Below, piece by piece: positions 43,914-53,231 of a stretch of 64,000 nt of DNA (position 1 is the first letter of the stretch; each line of letters starts with the position of its first letter). The position numbers and the translations under genes are program-made. The stretch is taken from NCBI GenBank assembly GCA_001045525.1, contig LDWW01000003.1:1-64000 (forward strand). The letters are read 5' to 3'. The notes beneath the pieces were generated by a model. It saw only the letters and a list, made by a program, of their open reading frames with translations. It did no database searches and was not told the DNA's origin. This stretch comes from Chitinispirillum alkaliphilum. GTDB taxonomy: Bacteria > Fibrobacterota > Chitinivibrionia > Chitinivibrionales > Chitinispirillaceae.

Positions 43914-44783
43914 TCAGGCGATAACCTTATTTACAGGGTACTCGACTATCCCTGTAGCACCTGCGTGTTTAAGCAGGGGAATAACATGTTTTGTGTCATA
44001 GAAAGGAAGAATTGTCTCTACGGCACACCATCCGCTATCAGAAAGATGGGATACAGTAGGGTTATGAAGTGCGGGAAGTATTTTCAGCACCGTTTCAAGA
44101 TTCTTCTCTTCTACATTACATTTTAAACCTACATAGTTTTCTGCATCAAGGGTTCCGTGAAGCAGCATTTTGAGGTTTTCAAGCTTACCTCGTTTTTCCT
44201 TGTCACTCCAGGCTGCTTTACTTGCAATGATCACAGTGCAGGTCTCCATCAGCATATCTATAATTCTGAGTCTGTTTGCTCTGAGAGATGATCCTGTTTC
44301 TGTTATGTCGACTATAGCATCAACCAGTCTGGGAGGCTTTACTTCGGTTGCACCCCATGAAAACTCAACATTCACAGGGATGTTTTTGTTTGCGAAAAAT
44401 CTCTTGGTAGTTTCCACAAGTTCTGTAGCGATTCTCTTACCCTTGAGATCTTCTGCAACCTGATAAGGTGATTCTTCAGGAACAGCAAGAACCCACCGGC
44501 ATTTCTGGCGGGATGATTTGCTATACCTGAGCTCTGCTATTTCAACCACATCTGAGTTGTTCTCTGTAACCCAGTCCTGACCTGTAATTCCGCAATCAAT
44601 TATACCCTGTTCCACATAACGGGGTATTTCCTGAGGACGCATAATGATCAGATCAAGCTCAGGATCATCGCAGCTGGGGTAGTAGGATCTATCCTTACAC
44701 TTGATGTGAATACCGGTCTTGTTGAAAAGACTGATAGTTGACTTTTCAAGACTACCTTTTGGTAATCCTAATGAGAGTTTCAT
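43914..44783 (-). CDS. hisG: ATP phosphoribosyltransferase, long form
   Basis: 289 aa; catalyses the first step of histidine synthesis, ATP + PRPP to phosphoribosyl-ATP. N-terminal lobe: KLSLGLPKGSLEKSTISLF and PQEIPRYVEQGIIDCGITGQDWV; PRPP-binding region: LVDAIVDITETGSSLRANRL. The length (~290) and the extra C-terminal region (KNLETVLKILPALHNPTVSHLSDSGWCAVETILP) mark the HisG-L type, with a histidine-feedback regulatory domain, so it works without HisZ. The ATG overlaps the etfA stop (ATGA), which couples their translation. No other his gene is near. Confidence 0.95.
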   Translation of the reverse strand: MKLSLGLPKGSLEKSTISLFNKTGIHIKCKDRSYYPSCDDPELDLIIMRPQEIPRYVEQGIIDCGITGQDWVTENNSDVVEIAELRYSKSSRQKCRWVLAVPEESPYQVAEDLKGKRIATELVETTKRFFANKNIPVNVEFSWGATEVKPPRLVDAIVDITETGSSLRANRLRIIDMLMETCTVIIASKAAWSDKEKRGKLENLKMLLHGTLDAENYVGLKCNVEEKNLETVLKILPALHNPTVSHLSDSGWCAVETILPFYDTKHVIPLLKHAGATGIVEYPVNKVIA

Positions 44784-45988
44784 GTAAGACAGTTTTCCTG
44801 TTCGTTCTTGAACTCTTTGATAAGTTGTGGTAATATTTCTATTGCATCACCAACAATACCTACATTTGCAATCTGAAAGATATCTGCATCGGGGTCTTTG
44901 TTGATTGCTATAATGTAATCGGAAGACTGCATACCTGCCATGTGCTGGACTGAGCCGGAAATACCACAGGCTATGTACACTTTGGGACAAACGGTTTTTC
45001 CGGTCTGACCGACCTGGTGAGAGTAGGGGATCCATTCATTGTCTACAGCTGCACGGCTGGCACCTACAGCGCCGCCCAGTACTTCAGCAAGTTCTCTTAA
45101 GTATGCAAAATTTTCTGGTTTACCCATACCACGCCCGCCAGCAACAATTATATCGGCTTCGGTGATATTTACTGTAGATTCAATCTCCTTGACAATGTCT
45201 ACAACCTTTGTGCGTTCCCTGGCATGTGCAGGTTCTATGTTGTGAACAACCAACTCTCCTGTACGGTTTTCATCCCGTTCTGCAGCTTTCATAACTTTAT
45301 GTCTCACAGTTGCTATCTGCGGGCGGTGATTTGGGCAGATAATTGTCGCCATGAGATTACCTCCGAAAGCCGGACGGGTGCCAAGGAGCAGTTTACGCTC
45401 AACATCAACTTCAAGTTTAGTACAATCCGCTGTAAGCCCGCCCCATACTCTTGCAGCAACTTTTGGAATAAATGAACGTCCTATAGCAGTTGCTCCGGCC
45501 AGTAGAATGGATGGTTTTTCCTGATCGATGAATTCACATACCAGCTGTGCGTAAGTGTCATCACGGAATGTTTTAAGCTCGGTTCCATTCATATACACCA
45601 CTTTATCAGCACCATATTTTATGAGAGTTTCGGCAACACTGTTCATATCGTTTCCGATAAGAACCGCAACCAGATCCTCTCCAAGCTGATCTGCAAGCTT
45701 ACGGCCCTCACCAAGCATTTCGTAAGAAACACCTGCGATAGAGCCATCGTGCTGTTCGATAAATACTGCTACGTTTTTGTACTGTGAAATATCGATATCT
45801 GTAGTTGATTCCTTGGTGATTGTAATTGCCTCGAACTTCTTACAGGCATCGACACAAGCAGAGCAGAGGTTACACTTGGACAGGTCAATAACAGCTTTTT
45901 TGTCAACGATTTCGATTGCATTTTGAGCACATGCTCTTACGCAAAGACTGCAACCTATACACTTCTCAAGTTCAACATTAATTCCCAT
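44780..45988 (-). CDS. etfA: Electron-transfer flavoprotein alpha subunit with ferredoxin domain
   Basis: 402 aa. Residues 1-60 carry a two-[4Fe-4S] ferredoxin domain: CIGCSLCVRACAQ and CNLCSACVDACKK. The ETF-alpha N-domain follows (YKNVAVFIEQHDGSIAGVSYEMLGEGRKLADQL), and the C-terminal FAD domain includes GGRGMGKPENF, GASRAAVDNEWIPYSHQVGQTGKTV and ACGISGSVQHMAGMQSSDYIIAINKD. Extra clusters are known in anaerobe ETFs, where they allow electron exchange with a ferredoxin pool. It pairs with etfB, 15 bases upstream. Likely carries electrons from an acyl-CoA dehydrogenase or similar. Confidence 0.93.
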   Translation of the reverse strand: MGINVELEKCIGCSLCVRACAQNAIEIVDKKAVIDLSKCNLCSACVDACKKFEAITITKESTTDIDISQYKNVAVFIEQHDGSIAGVSYEMLGEGRKLADQLGEDLVAVLIGNDMNSVAETLIKYGADKVVYMNGTELKTFRDDTYAQLVCEFIDQEKPSILLAGATAIGRSFIPKVAARVWGGLTADCTKLEVDVERKLLLGTRPAFGGNLMATIICPNHRPQIATVRHKVMKAAERDENRTGELVVHNIEPAHARERTKVVDIVKEIESTVNITEADIIVAGGRGMGKPENFAYLRELAEVLGGAVGASRAAVDNEWIPYSHQVGQTGKTVCPKVYIACGISGSVQHMAGMQSSDYIIAINKDPDADIFQIANVGIVGDAIEILPQLIKEFKNEQENCLT

Positions 45989-46003
45989 GTGTATGTGCTC
46001 CTT

Positions 46004-46792
46004 CTATTTAATTACGTCGAGATTCATGATTATGGATTTTGCTTTTTCAACCAGTTCAGGTAATTCGCCCTTGAAAATTTCTCCGCCGCTTTTTCTTTCA
46101 GGAACAAAGGAGCGCAATACCTGGGTAGGACTGCCGTTCAGTCCTATGCGGCTCTTATCTAAATCCATATTTTCTGTACTCAGGGTGACAATTTGAGCTT
46201 TTTTGGCTTTCATCTTTCCTTTAAGGGATGCCATTCTTGGAGTGTTGATTTCCTTAACTACTGTAATAAGGCCGGGCAGAGGCATCTCCACTACATCATA
46301 GCCCTCTTCCATCAATCTCTCAACTCGAATGGAGGAATCGGAGATCTCCTCAATTTTTCGTACCCATGCTACAAAAGGAATGTCAAGCATTTCTGCCACA
46401 CCGGGGCCAACCTGTGCGGTATCCCCGTCTATAGCCTGTTTTCCGCAGATAATAAGGTCAACTTTCCCGAGAGTTTCGATTCCCTTTGACAGTGTATAGG
46501 AAGTTGCCCAAGTATCTGAACCAGCAAAAGCACGGTCTGAAATCAGGTATCCTTCATCGGCTCCCATAGAAATTGCTGTTTTTAGTGCACTTTCAGCCTG
46601 TGGTGGACCCATTGTAACAACTTTCACCACCCCGCCCACTTTCTCTTTAATCCTTATTGCTTCCTCTATCGCGTATTCATCAAAAGGATTAACTACTGCT
46701 TCAACTCCGGAACGAATCAGGGTACCGGTTTCAGGATTGATTTTTACCTGGGTAGTACCTGGTACCTGTTTGATCAACACAACAATATTCAC
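46004..46792 (-). CDS. etfB: Electron-transfer flavoprotein beta subunit
   Basis: 262 aa, usual length. MNIVVLIKQVPGTTQVKINPETGTL is the standard start; then NPFDEYAIEEAIRIKE, VVTMGPPQAESALKTAISMGADEGYLI and GKQAIDGDTAQVGPGVAEML (AMP/FAD-site loop), and PRMASLKGKMKAKK later. It forms a heterodimer with EtfA. GGATCCTCC on the plus strand upstream gives AGGAGGATCC as a ribosome site. First gene of the leftward operon etfB-etfA-hisG. Confidence 0.95.
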   Translation of the reverse strand: MNIVVLIKQVPGTTQVKINPETGTLIRSGVEAVVNPFDEYAIEEAIRIKEKVGGVVKVVTMGPPQAESALKTAISMGADEGYLISDRAFAGSDTWATSYTLSKGIETLGKVDLIICGKQAIDGDTAQVGPGVAEMLDIPFVAWVRKIEEISDSSIRVERLMEEGYDVVEMPLPGLITVVKEINTPRMASLKGKMKAKKAQIVTLSTENMDLDKSRIGLNGSPTQVLRSFVPERKSGGEIFKGELPELVEKAKSIIMNLDVIK

Positions 46793-47278
46793 TGGGATCC
46801 TCCTTGAGGATAAACTGAATTCCTGACTTAAAACTGTTTAGAACATGCAAATATAGCTTATTGAACTATAATAGTGCAATTGAAACAGTTTTGAAACATT
46901 ACGACCCGGTGAAACTCGTTATTTTACAGTTAAAGAATCATTGATTTTGTACTCGTGCCCATAAGTAAAATGATCTGAAACTTAAAACAAATTCGAGAAA
47001 ATTAGCTTGAACATTTTCATTTCTTGGTTGTATTTTTATGACGCAATTTTTAATCATTCGCAATATCAAACCAGAGAGGAGAGATTCCGTGAGCAACGAT
47101 GGTAATAGTGGTTGCGACGATGTTCCTTTATGTAGCAGAATCATATATTGCACCATAGATCAAATTCTTAGGGTGGTTTGGTAGAATAAAATTGCACTTC
47201 TTGCTCCTTATTCAGATCCTTACACCCTGAACGAATCGATTATGTGCAGCACACGTTAAAAATGAAAGGATCTGGAAA
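46793..47278. other. Divergent promoter region between etfB and mgtE
   Basis: About 485 bases of AT-rich sequence with only short frames. It must hold promoters for both directions. I looked for a Mg2+-sensing leader upstream of mgtE but could not identify one by eye. Confidence 0.4.
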
Positions 47279-48628
47279 ATGGATAAGGAAATACTGCACG
47301 AAAAGATCCGCGAGATACTTCAGGGTGAGCCCGTAGGCGAAGTAAAATCTCTGCTTGACACATTACATCCATCAGTAACAAAAGAAGCTCTTGAGGGGTT
47401 TTCACTCGATGAAATTTACAAAGTTCTGAATCTGATTGAGCCTGAGAAGAGGGCTGATCTGTTCAGTTATTTTGAAATTTCTGAACAGATTGAGATCATG
47501 GACAGAATGGATGAGAGGTCAATTTTTGATCTGGTGACCTGTATTCATAATGACGAGATGGTGGATATCCTCCTTGAATTACCCGAGGATCGTCACAGGG
47601 CAATATTTCGCATGATGGCGAAGAAAAAACGGGAAGATCTCCTGAGACTGGAATCTTACACTGAGGGAACTGTTGGGTCAATTATGACCTCTGATTACGC
47701 ATTTTTACCACCATCAATTACTGCAAGCCAGGCCATTAACAAATTGCGTCGGGAGTCTTCTGATGCTGAAACAATTTTCTATGCCTATGTTCTTGATGAA
47801 AACGATCATCTGCTTGGAGTGGTTTCACTCAAACAATTGATTTTGGCAAATTCCGGAGCCATTATCGATAATTTTATGCAAAAAGATGTTATTACCTTAT
47901 CAGCTGTCGCACCCGTTGGGGAAGCTGTTATAGAGTTGGAGAAATCCGACCTGATCGCTATGCCTGTTCTCGACAAAAGAGGCAGAATGGCTGGAATTGT
48001 TACTCACGATGACATCGCTGATGTGGCAAAAGAGGAAACTACGGAGGATTTCCATCGAATGGCTGCTGCACCAGGTCTGGCCAGTATGAATATAAAGATG
48101 ATGGGTGTACCCCAATTACTTGTAAAAAGGTTGCCGTGGCTATTGGCTCTCGTATTTATGAATGTTTTTTCCGGTGCTGGTATTGCCTACTTTGAAGATA
48201 CAATCGAAGCCGTCGTCGCACTGGTCTTTTTTCTCCCTCTGCTTATTGACAGCGGTGGTAATGCCGGGGCTCAGTCTGCAACTCTTATTATCCGGGCTCT
48301 GGCTGTGGGTGATGTGAGGGTAAGGGACTGGTTCTATTTTTTGCGCAAGGAATTTACCATTGCTCTTACAATGGGTTTAGCGATGGGGGCGGCCGTTTCT
48401 CTGGTTGCGCTGTTCAGGGCACCTGATGTAATGATCGTTGTTGCGATTACAATGATATGCACTGTGATAGTAGGCAGCCTCATAGGGATGCTTCTGCCAT
48501 TTGCTCTTACCAAATTAAAAATGGACCCGGCTACTGCAAGTGCACCACTAATAACATCATTGGCTGATATAAGCGGTGTTCTGATTTATTTCTCTATCGC
48601 TTCATGGTATTTCGGGCGGCTGGGCTAA
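47279..48628 (+). CDS. mgtE: Magnesium transporter MgtE
   Basis: 449 aa, the normal length. The N-terminal helical domain (LHPSVTKEALEGFSLDEIYKVLNLIEP, LPEDRHRAIFRMM) senses Mg2+ with two CBS domains (residues ~130-255: GSIMTSDYAFLPPSITASQAINKL; VISLKQLILANSG-like and RMAGIVTHDDIADVAKEE). The plug-helix and five membrane helices follow, with WLLALVFMNVFSGAGIAYFE, VVALVFFLPLLIDSGGNAGAQSATLIIRALAVGD (selectivity region) and the final TSLADISGVLIYFSIASWYF. A Mg2+-gated channel in the inner membrane. Confidence 0.95.
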   Translation: MDKEILHEKIREILQGEPVGEVKSLLDTLHPSVTKEALEGFSLDEIYKVLNLIEPEKRADLFSYFEISEQIEIMDRMDERSIFDLVTCIHNDEMVDILLELPEDRHRAIFRMMAKKKREDLLRLESYTEGTVGSIMTSDYAFLPPSITASQAINKLRRESSDAETIFYAYVLDENDHLLGVVSLKQLILANSGAIIDNFMQKDVITLSAVAPVGEAVIELEKSDLIAMPVLDKRGRMAGIVTHDDIADVAKEETTEDFHRMAAAPGLASMNIKMMGVPQLLVKRLPWLLALVFMNVFSGAGIAYFEDTIEAVVALVFFLPLLIDSGGNAGAQSATLIIRALAVGDVRVRDWFYFLRKEFTIALTMGLAMGAAVSLVALFRAPDVMIVVAITMICTVIVGSLIGMLLPFALTKLKMDPATASAPLITSLADISGVLIYFSIASWYFGRLG

Positions 48629-48650
48629 TTAAGTCCAAAGTAACTTGTTG

Positions 48651-48681
48651 GGCCGGGTTTGCTTATATGCACAACCCGGTC
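48651..48681 (+). terminator. Hairpin after mgtE
   Basis: GGCCGGGTT (48651-48659) pairs with AACCCGGTC (48673-48681), with one G-T wobble and a 13-base loop. There is no T run, so termination strength is doubtful. Confidence 0.45.
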
Positions 48682-48798
48682 CTGCTGTCTTGCGTTAAGC
48701 GGGGCCGGGGTTGACGTAATACCGGAAAACTCTCCGTTTTAAAACACTCCAAGGTTTCCACCCAAATAATTACTTCCTAAGCAGATGATATATTGTAG

Positions 48799-48828
48799 GG
48801 CAGATCTTTCAAAACTAAAAGATCTGCC
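48799..48828. terminator. Perfect 11-bp hairpin between convergent genes
   Basis: GGCAGATCTTT (48799-48809) and AAAGATCTGCC (48818-48828) flank an 8-base loop. It lies between mgtE and the convergent beta-helix gene and may stop either transcript. Confidence 0.5.
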
Positions 48829-48915
48829 TGGCTTCTTAGATGTAAGGTCGGATTTATTTGAAGGAACACAAAGAATCCGGATTTGGGTATTGAAAAGCAG
48901 AATCTAAAACTAAAA

Positions 48916-49716
48916 TTAAAAAGCGAAAGTAAGCCCAAAACCCAAGGCTGATAGTGCCGCAGATGCAGCACCTATTATTTGAGCTGACCGGCTTTGATTG
49001 AATTTGTTGCTGTATTTATTTGTTAAGTATGGATCATCTGTTTTATCATGGCGATCTTTGTAATGAGAATTTTGTACAGAGGCTACCGTAAAAAGGGTGA
49101 TTCCAGCTGTTGTGAGTGCTGCAGTACTTATTCTTAAGATTGTTCTTTGGGGATTTCGTCTTTCTGGCTCAGCAGTTACAATTGTGGTTGTATCAACGTT
49201 CCATGAAATACTGAAAGGAACCTCAGGTGTTACTGCAACCATCCTTCCATCCCTTGCGATATGTGCATATCCGTTGTTGATAAAAGTAGTATTATCTAGA
49301 AAAATTTCGGAGTCGTAGGAGTGCACATTTAATCCGAAGGTACTGTGTTTTATTTTTGTATTTACTAGGAATATTTGCTGTGCTTCCTCTGATGCTTCTA
49401 TTCCGTTCCAGTCAAAAGATCCGGGCGCTTCATGTGCATCAGCATGTTCATTGATTGAGGTAAACGTAACATGATTTTCAGCTGTACCTTCACTCACCAG
49501 GCTACCTCGTACCGTTATGCCAGTAAATGGCTTAAAAAAGATGGTAACCCCCGGAGAAATGTGAAGCTCTTCTCCTTCTGGTATGTACACTGTCCCATTT
49601 ACAATATATTCGCCAGATTCAACATGTCCGGATATTTCACCTGAGATATGTTGTTCTGCTAAGGGAATGGAATTAAAAGCAAAGCTAATGGTAAAAAGCA
49701 ATATTACAGTTTTCAT
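48916..49716 (-). CDS. Exported right-handed beta-helix protein with two C-terminal helices
   Basis: 266 aa. The start MKTVILLFTISFAFNSIPLA is a signal peptide. The next part is typical of beta-helix proteins: GTVYIPEGEELHISPGVTIFFKPFTGITVRGSLVSEGTAENHVTFTS, then WNGIEAS and a ladder of short strands. After an Arg-rich linker (ERRNPQRTILR), two hydrophobic segments (ISTAALTTAGITLFTVAS; IIGAASAALSALGFGLTFAF) could anchor the chain in a membrane. Genes with this two-segment end are often envelope proteins. Its link to the type VI genes next door is positional only. Confidence 0.7.
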   Translation of the reverse strand: MKTVILLFTISFAFNSIPLAEQHISGEISGHVESGEYIVNGTVYIPEGEELHISPGVTIFFKPFTGITVRGSLVSEGTAENHVTFTSINEHADAHEAPGSFDWNGIEASEEAQQIFLVNTKIKHSTFGLNVHSYDSEIFLDNTTFINNGYAHIARDGRMVAVTPEVPFSISWNVDTTTIVTAEPERRNPQRTILRISTAALTTAGITLFTVASVQNSHYKDRHDKTDDPYLTNKYSNKFNQSRSAQIIGAASAALSALGFGLTFAF

Positions 49717-50014
49717 ACAATCCTTTCGGGGTAGATAAAACAGGTATTCAGTTGTCTGTAACCTGATTATCCGGAAATGACAGGAGCGGATATATAATTC
49801 GATACAAATCAGAACATGGTCAATAATATAGTGAATTATAAACAGATTTGAACGGACTTTTCTTCATTGTTGTATTTATTGATCTCAGCGGGTTAAAAAA
49901 AATTTTTTGCCCCTATAAATATCGGCTAAAGAGTAAACGCCGGTTTGTGATTGACCTTTTATTAAGGTGGTTTTTAGCACAAAGTATCTTTACACAGATC
50001 CCTGAACTCACGTT
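49717..50014. other. Region without a gene
   Basis: About 300 AT-rich bases. A short rightward frame (49848-50180) runs into the end of tssL on the other strand; it has no ribosome site. Nothing else seen. Confidence 0.4.
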
Positions 50015-50767
50015 TCAATTTAAAAGCTCTACAATCGTAGCTACATTGTTTCCAGAAACAAAACGCATTACAAACCATGCTGCAAAAGTTACCCCAGCCA
50101 TTGCGGTTCCAATAGCCCATAGAGGGAGAAAAAAAGCTTTCTTGACACTGGTTTTCCTGTTTTTCAGAGAAAATCTATAGGCATGTGGTGAGAGCGTATC
50201 GAATTGAGCTTTGCCGCATTTGACCAGTATTTTTGCAAGATTTGTAATGATTTCTTCTCTTTCTTCTGTGTTCCCCAGCTTATACTTTCCATAAAACCCA
50301 AGAGAGAGGCACAGGTAGTACACTTCGAGCGCATCGCGGTGTTTATCCGCAGTACTCATCAATTTGTCGAGTTTGTTATAAAATTCTCTTCCCGCTATAT
50401 TGTCCCCGAATAACTCCAGCTGCATTGGATTGACTACCCAAAAATCACGTGCCTGTCCTGGAATTGATAATACAGTTTCATCAAGAACTGCAATTAAGGC
50501 ATACTTAACATATTCTACAGTTTGTTTATCAACTCCCATCACAGCGCAGTTTTTATCAAATTCTTTAATGTAATACAGGATTAACTTTCTCAAAGCAGAA
50601 GTTTCTCCCAGATCCTCAGCTTCCCGCATTTTAATAACAATGAGTAAAATGTCAGTGCACAGGGTTGTGAGGCTTTCGATATGCTGATCTGCCTTAGAAA
50701 GCTTAAGATCCATTGTCATCGACATTATGTCTTTGGTAAAAGAGCTTGTTGCCATGCTTTGCCTCAC
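50015..50767 (-). CDS. tssL: Type VI secretion inner-membrane protein TssL/DotU
   Basis: 250 aa. The cytoplasmic DotU domain shows LRKLILYYIKEFDKNCAVMGV, VKYALIAVLDETVLSIPG, NPMQLELFGDNIAGREFYNKLDKLMS and LEVYYLCLSLGFYGKYKLGNTEEREEII, all core TssL motifs. One membrane helix near the end (AFFLPLWAIGTAMAGVTFAAWFVM) anchors it; no peptidoglycan-binding extension is present. The GTG start overlaps the tssK stop (GTGA), so the two are translationally coupled. TssL joins TssM and TssJ in the membrane complex. Confidence 0.92.
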   Translation of the reverse strand: MRQSMATSSFTKDIMSMTMDLKLSKADQHIESLTTLCTDILLIVIKMREAEDLGETSALRKLILYYIKEFDKNCAVMGVDKQTVEYVKYALIAVLDETVLSIPGQARDFWVVNPMQLELFGDNIAGREFYNKLDKLMSTADKHRDALEVYYLCLSLGFYGKYKLGNTEEREEIITNLAKILVKCGKAQFDTLSPHAYRFSLKNRKTSVKKAFFLPLWAIGTAMAGVTFAAWFVMRFVSGNNVATIVELLN

Positions 50768-52113
50768 GATGTTATTGCAAGTAATTCAATTTTAAGATTA
50801 GGGTAGTCGTTTGGAAAATAGAGCGCCATCGACCCGGTTGCCTTTATTGCATCCCAGAAAGAGTTTTGCTGGTTCAATGAAAAATAAATGTAGCCTGGTT
50901 TTGTTGACAGATCTTTCGGGGGGTTGGCATTGAACATAACCGGCAAACCCGGCATTGCAGACTGGATTAAAGTGTCCAGCTGGTTTCTGGAACTGATTTT
51001 TACCCGTGACAGCGAACCTACTATAAGTTCTTTCTCTGGTACATCTGCACTTATCCCAAGATAAAATGCCGCCAAATCAAACAACTTCTCATCCGGTACA
51101 TTTATGGTGTAAGTTGCGGGACTGATTTCGTTGAGAGCTAAATTGATGCATCCTGCAGAGATATCAGCTCCAAGAATTTCCCTGATTATGTGAGTTAATC
51201 TTTCGAACGATTCGGCCGGAGCAGTATGCCTGTACTGGGGCAGTAAATCAATTGATTGTGATGAAGAGAATGTACATAGAGCACCTGAAAAAGAAAGCAT
51301 AAGAAGAAACAGATCATGGGGATGAATATTTGAATTTTTCAGGTGATTGTTTAAAAGGGGGGTATAGGAGTTTATGACTGTAAGCAATGCAAGTGGAGTA
51401 GTGTCATGAGGTGCAAACTCTGCAAAACCACCTTTGAGCTGTTTTCTGCCCTGAGAGAGACTGCTGCTTTTGGCTAAAAGCATCTCCAGCAGAGACTTTA
51501 TCTGATTACAGAGTGTGTGTGATGCTCCGATGCGAAGAACCGGGGGAATAAAGGTTTTATCAAGCCCTATCTGTCCATTTGACATGCGGGTGAGTCTTGC
51601 AAGGGGGAGTGTTGAATAATTGTCCCTGGATTCGTTTCCGAACAGAATCGTAAAGTTTGATCTTCCCAGTTCGATATCTTTACTGCTCTCACCATAGACC
51701 TCATCCACTACATTGTGTGTTTCTGTTTTATATCGTGCATTAGAAACTAAGGTCTTCTCATCTGTGACCGAACCCCTTCCGGACAGTACAAGAGGTAAGC
51801 CAAGATAAACATCAAGAGATTTTTGATCATGGGTGAAGTGCTCTCCAAAATTTCTTGCCTGTGGAGGAGAACTTGAATCAGGAATAGAGAAAAAAGTTCC
51901 GTCGGGCAAAACACCCTGAGCAAAATTCAGAGTAAACGAATCATTTGCAAGGGAATCAGTGTTGATATCAAAATTAAGAAATCCGGAATAGAACTGATTA
52001 TAGGCAGAAAACCTGGCTTGCATACAAGACGATAGATATCTTTCAGACTGTTGGAAATGCTGTGGCTGTAGAAAAATTCCTTCCTTCCATATTACTTTTT
52101 CACTTACAAACAT
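50764..52113 (-). CDS. tssK: Type VI secretion baseplate protein TssK
   Basis: 449 aa from ATG 52113, chosen because AGGAG lies eight bases upstream (52122-52126); a GTG three codons earlier overlaps that site. The N-terminus VIWKEGIFLQPQHFQQSERYL is the TssK signature. Mid-chain ILFGNESRDNYSTLPLARLTR and the C-terminal receptor-binding region (YFSLNQQNSFWDAIKATGSMALYFP) fit the family. TssK links the baseplate to the TssL-TssM membrane complex. No other tss genes are in the window; tssA-tssM would be elsewhere. Confidence 0.92.
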   Translation of the reverse strand: MFVSEKVIWKEGIFLQPQHFQQSERYLSSCMQARFSAYNQFYSGFLNFDINTDSLANDSFTLNFAQGVLPDGTFFSIPDSSSPPQARNFGEHFTHDQKSLDVYLGLPLVLSGRGSVTDEKTLVSNARYKTETHNVVDEVYGESSKDIELGRSNFTILFGNESRDNYSTLPLARLTRMSNGQIGLDKTFIPPVLRIGASHTLCNQIKSLLEMLLAKSSSLSQGRKQLKGGFAEFAPHDTTPLALLTVINSYTPLLNNHLKNSNIHPHDLFLLMLSFSGALCTFSSSQSIDLLPQYRHTAPAESFERLTHIIREILGADISAGCINLALNEISPATYTINVPDEKLFDLAAFYLGISADVPEKELIVGSLSRVKISSRNQLDTLIQSAMPGLPVMFNANPPKDLSTKPGYIYFSLNQQNSFWDAIKATGSMALYFPNDYPNLKIELLAITS

Positions 52114-52237
52114 CACTTTCACTCCTGTAAAAGATTCTGTAGAATTTACCAGAGAATAAAACCCTGAAAAATCATCGAACGAAAATTTTCGCTCAAACCA
52201 TAGAAATACTGTATTTTGGTATGTAATATGAGCTATA

Positions 52238-52270
52238 TTGTTACATTATTTAATGTATCAATATACAGTA
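52238..52270 (+). promoter_or_regulatory. Putative promoter with a near-LexA palindrome
   Basis: TTGTTA (52238-52243) and TATACA (52262-52267) could be -35/-10 boxes with an 18-base spacer. TAATGTATCAATATACAGTA (52251-52270) matches TACTGT-N8-ACAGTA with one mismatch and covers the -10. It points towards the PEGA-kinase genes and is ~140 bases from tssK on the other strand. Weak evidence. Confidence 0.3.
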
Positions 52271-52484
52271 TGTATCTTTTTAAATAAAAGAACCTTTTTT
52301 ACTTTTTAGAGTTTTTTTAAGGTGTAAAAAATGTTTTGAATCTAAGATGAACTCTATTCTATTCGATTCTGAAGAAAAACATTCAATAATGATGTTTGTA
52401 AAATTCTTCTTAATTCAATTCAAGGACATTTATTTATTTATCTTTATAAAGTACAACAGAAAATTTGAACCGGGAGTAGGAAAA

Positions 52485-53207
52485 GTGAAACTCAGCGTTC
52501 TTAAGATTGTCTCTCTTTTTTTATTTGTTATATTTTTAAACAATCTGTCAGCTCAGGGGCGACTTACGGTTATTACAGACCCTCAGGGAGTCGAGGTGTG
52601 GCTTGGGGAAAACTTTCTGGGTAATTCGCCTATTGTCGAACGACAAGTAGAATCCGGAAGATACCTTGTAAAGCTGGTCGATCCGGTTCAGAGAGTCAGC
52701 CACGAAGAACACATTATGATTACAACCGGGCAAACTATTACAATTGATAGAAAAATGCAAAGAAGGTTCGGTACTTTAAGCGTGTCCACAACTCCGGAAA
52801 ATGCAGAAGTATACCTGACTGTTCCTTTGGGCAGCTCTCCAATAAAAAACGAATTCATTGTCCCCGGACAGTACCTTCTTGAAATACGTCATCCGGATCC
52901 CAAATACCATCCTCTAAGTAAAAATGTTTTGGTTAGTGAAGATGCCACAGTGGAGTTGAGTGAAACACTCACATATGATGAAGAGTCGTTCAGGGAACGA
53001 TTTTTAAATACAAAAACAATTGCCAGAGTGGGACTTGGGTTTGGCGCTGCCGCAGGATATATTTGGGCTGTTGTTGAAAATGGAAGAAGAGAAGCTTATT
53101 TACATAGAGATATAGATAAATCAAGGAATGCCGCAACCCGCAGAAATTTGGGTATAATTGTCGGGTCTCTCTGTGTTGCTGGTTTTCAGATCGTGGCATT
53201 CTTTTAA
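52485..53207 (+). CDS. Exported protein with two PEGA domains
   Basis: 240 aa from GTG 52485, preceded by GGGAGTAGGAAAA; frames open further upstream add a non-signal leader. A signal peptide (LKIVSLFLFVIFLNNLSA) precedes two PEGA modules, GRLTVITDPQGVEVWLGENFLGNSPI at ~25-70 and GTLSVSTTPENAEVYLTVPLGSSPI at ~105-150. PEGA modules often occur in envelope proteins and in Hanks-type kinases. The C-terminus has one or two hydrophobic stretches (VGLGFGAAAGYIWAVV; GIIVGSLCVAGFQIVAFF), so it may be membrane-bound. The kinase gene starts 24 bases after it. Confidence 0.8.
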   Translation: MKLSVLKIVSLFLFVIFLNNLSAQGRLTVITDPQGVEVWLGENFLGNSPIVERQVESGRYLVKLVDPVQRVSHEEHIMITTGQTITIDRKMQRRFGTLSVSTTPENAEVYLTVPLGSSPIKNEFIVPGQYLLEIRHPDPKYHPLSKNVLVSEDATVELSETLTYDEESFRERFLNTKTIARVGLGFGAAAGYIWAVVENGRREAYLHRDIDKSRNAATRRNLGIIVGSLCVAGFQIVAFF

Positions 53208-53231
53208 ATCCATATTCGGAATGGTTAGGAT

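Noticed and set aside
46793-47278. Possible Mg2+-sensing leader (M-box-like) upstream of mgtE
   Set aside because: I could not find conserved M-box segments or a terminator/anti-terminator pair by eye.
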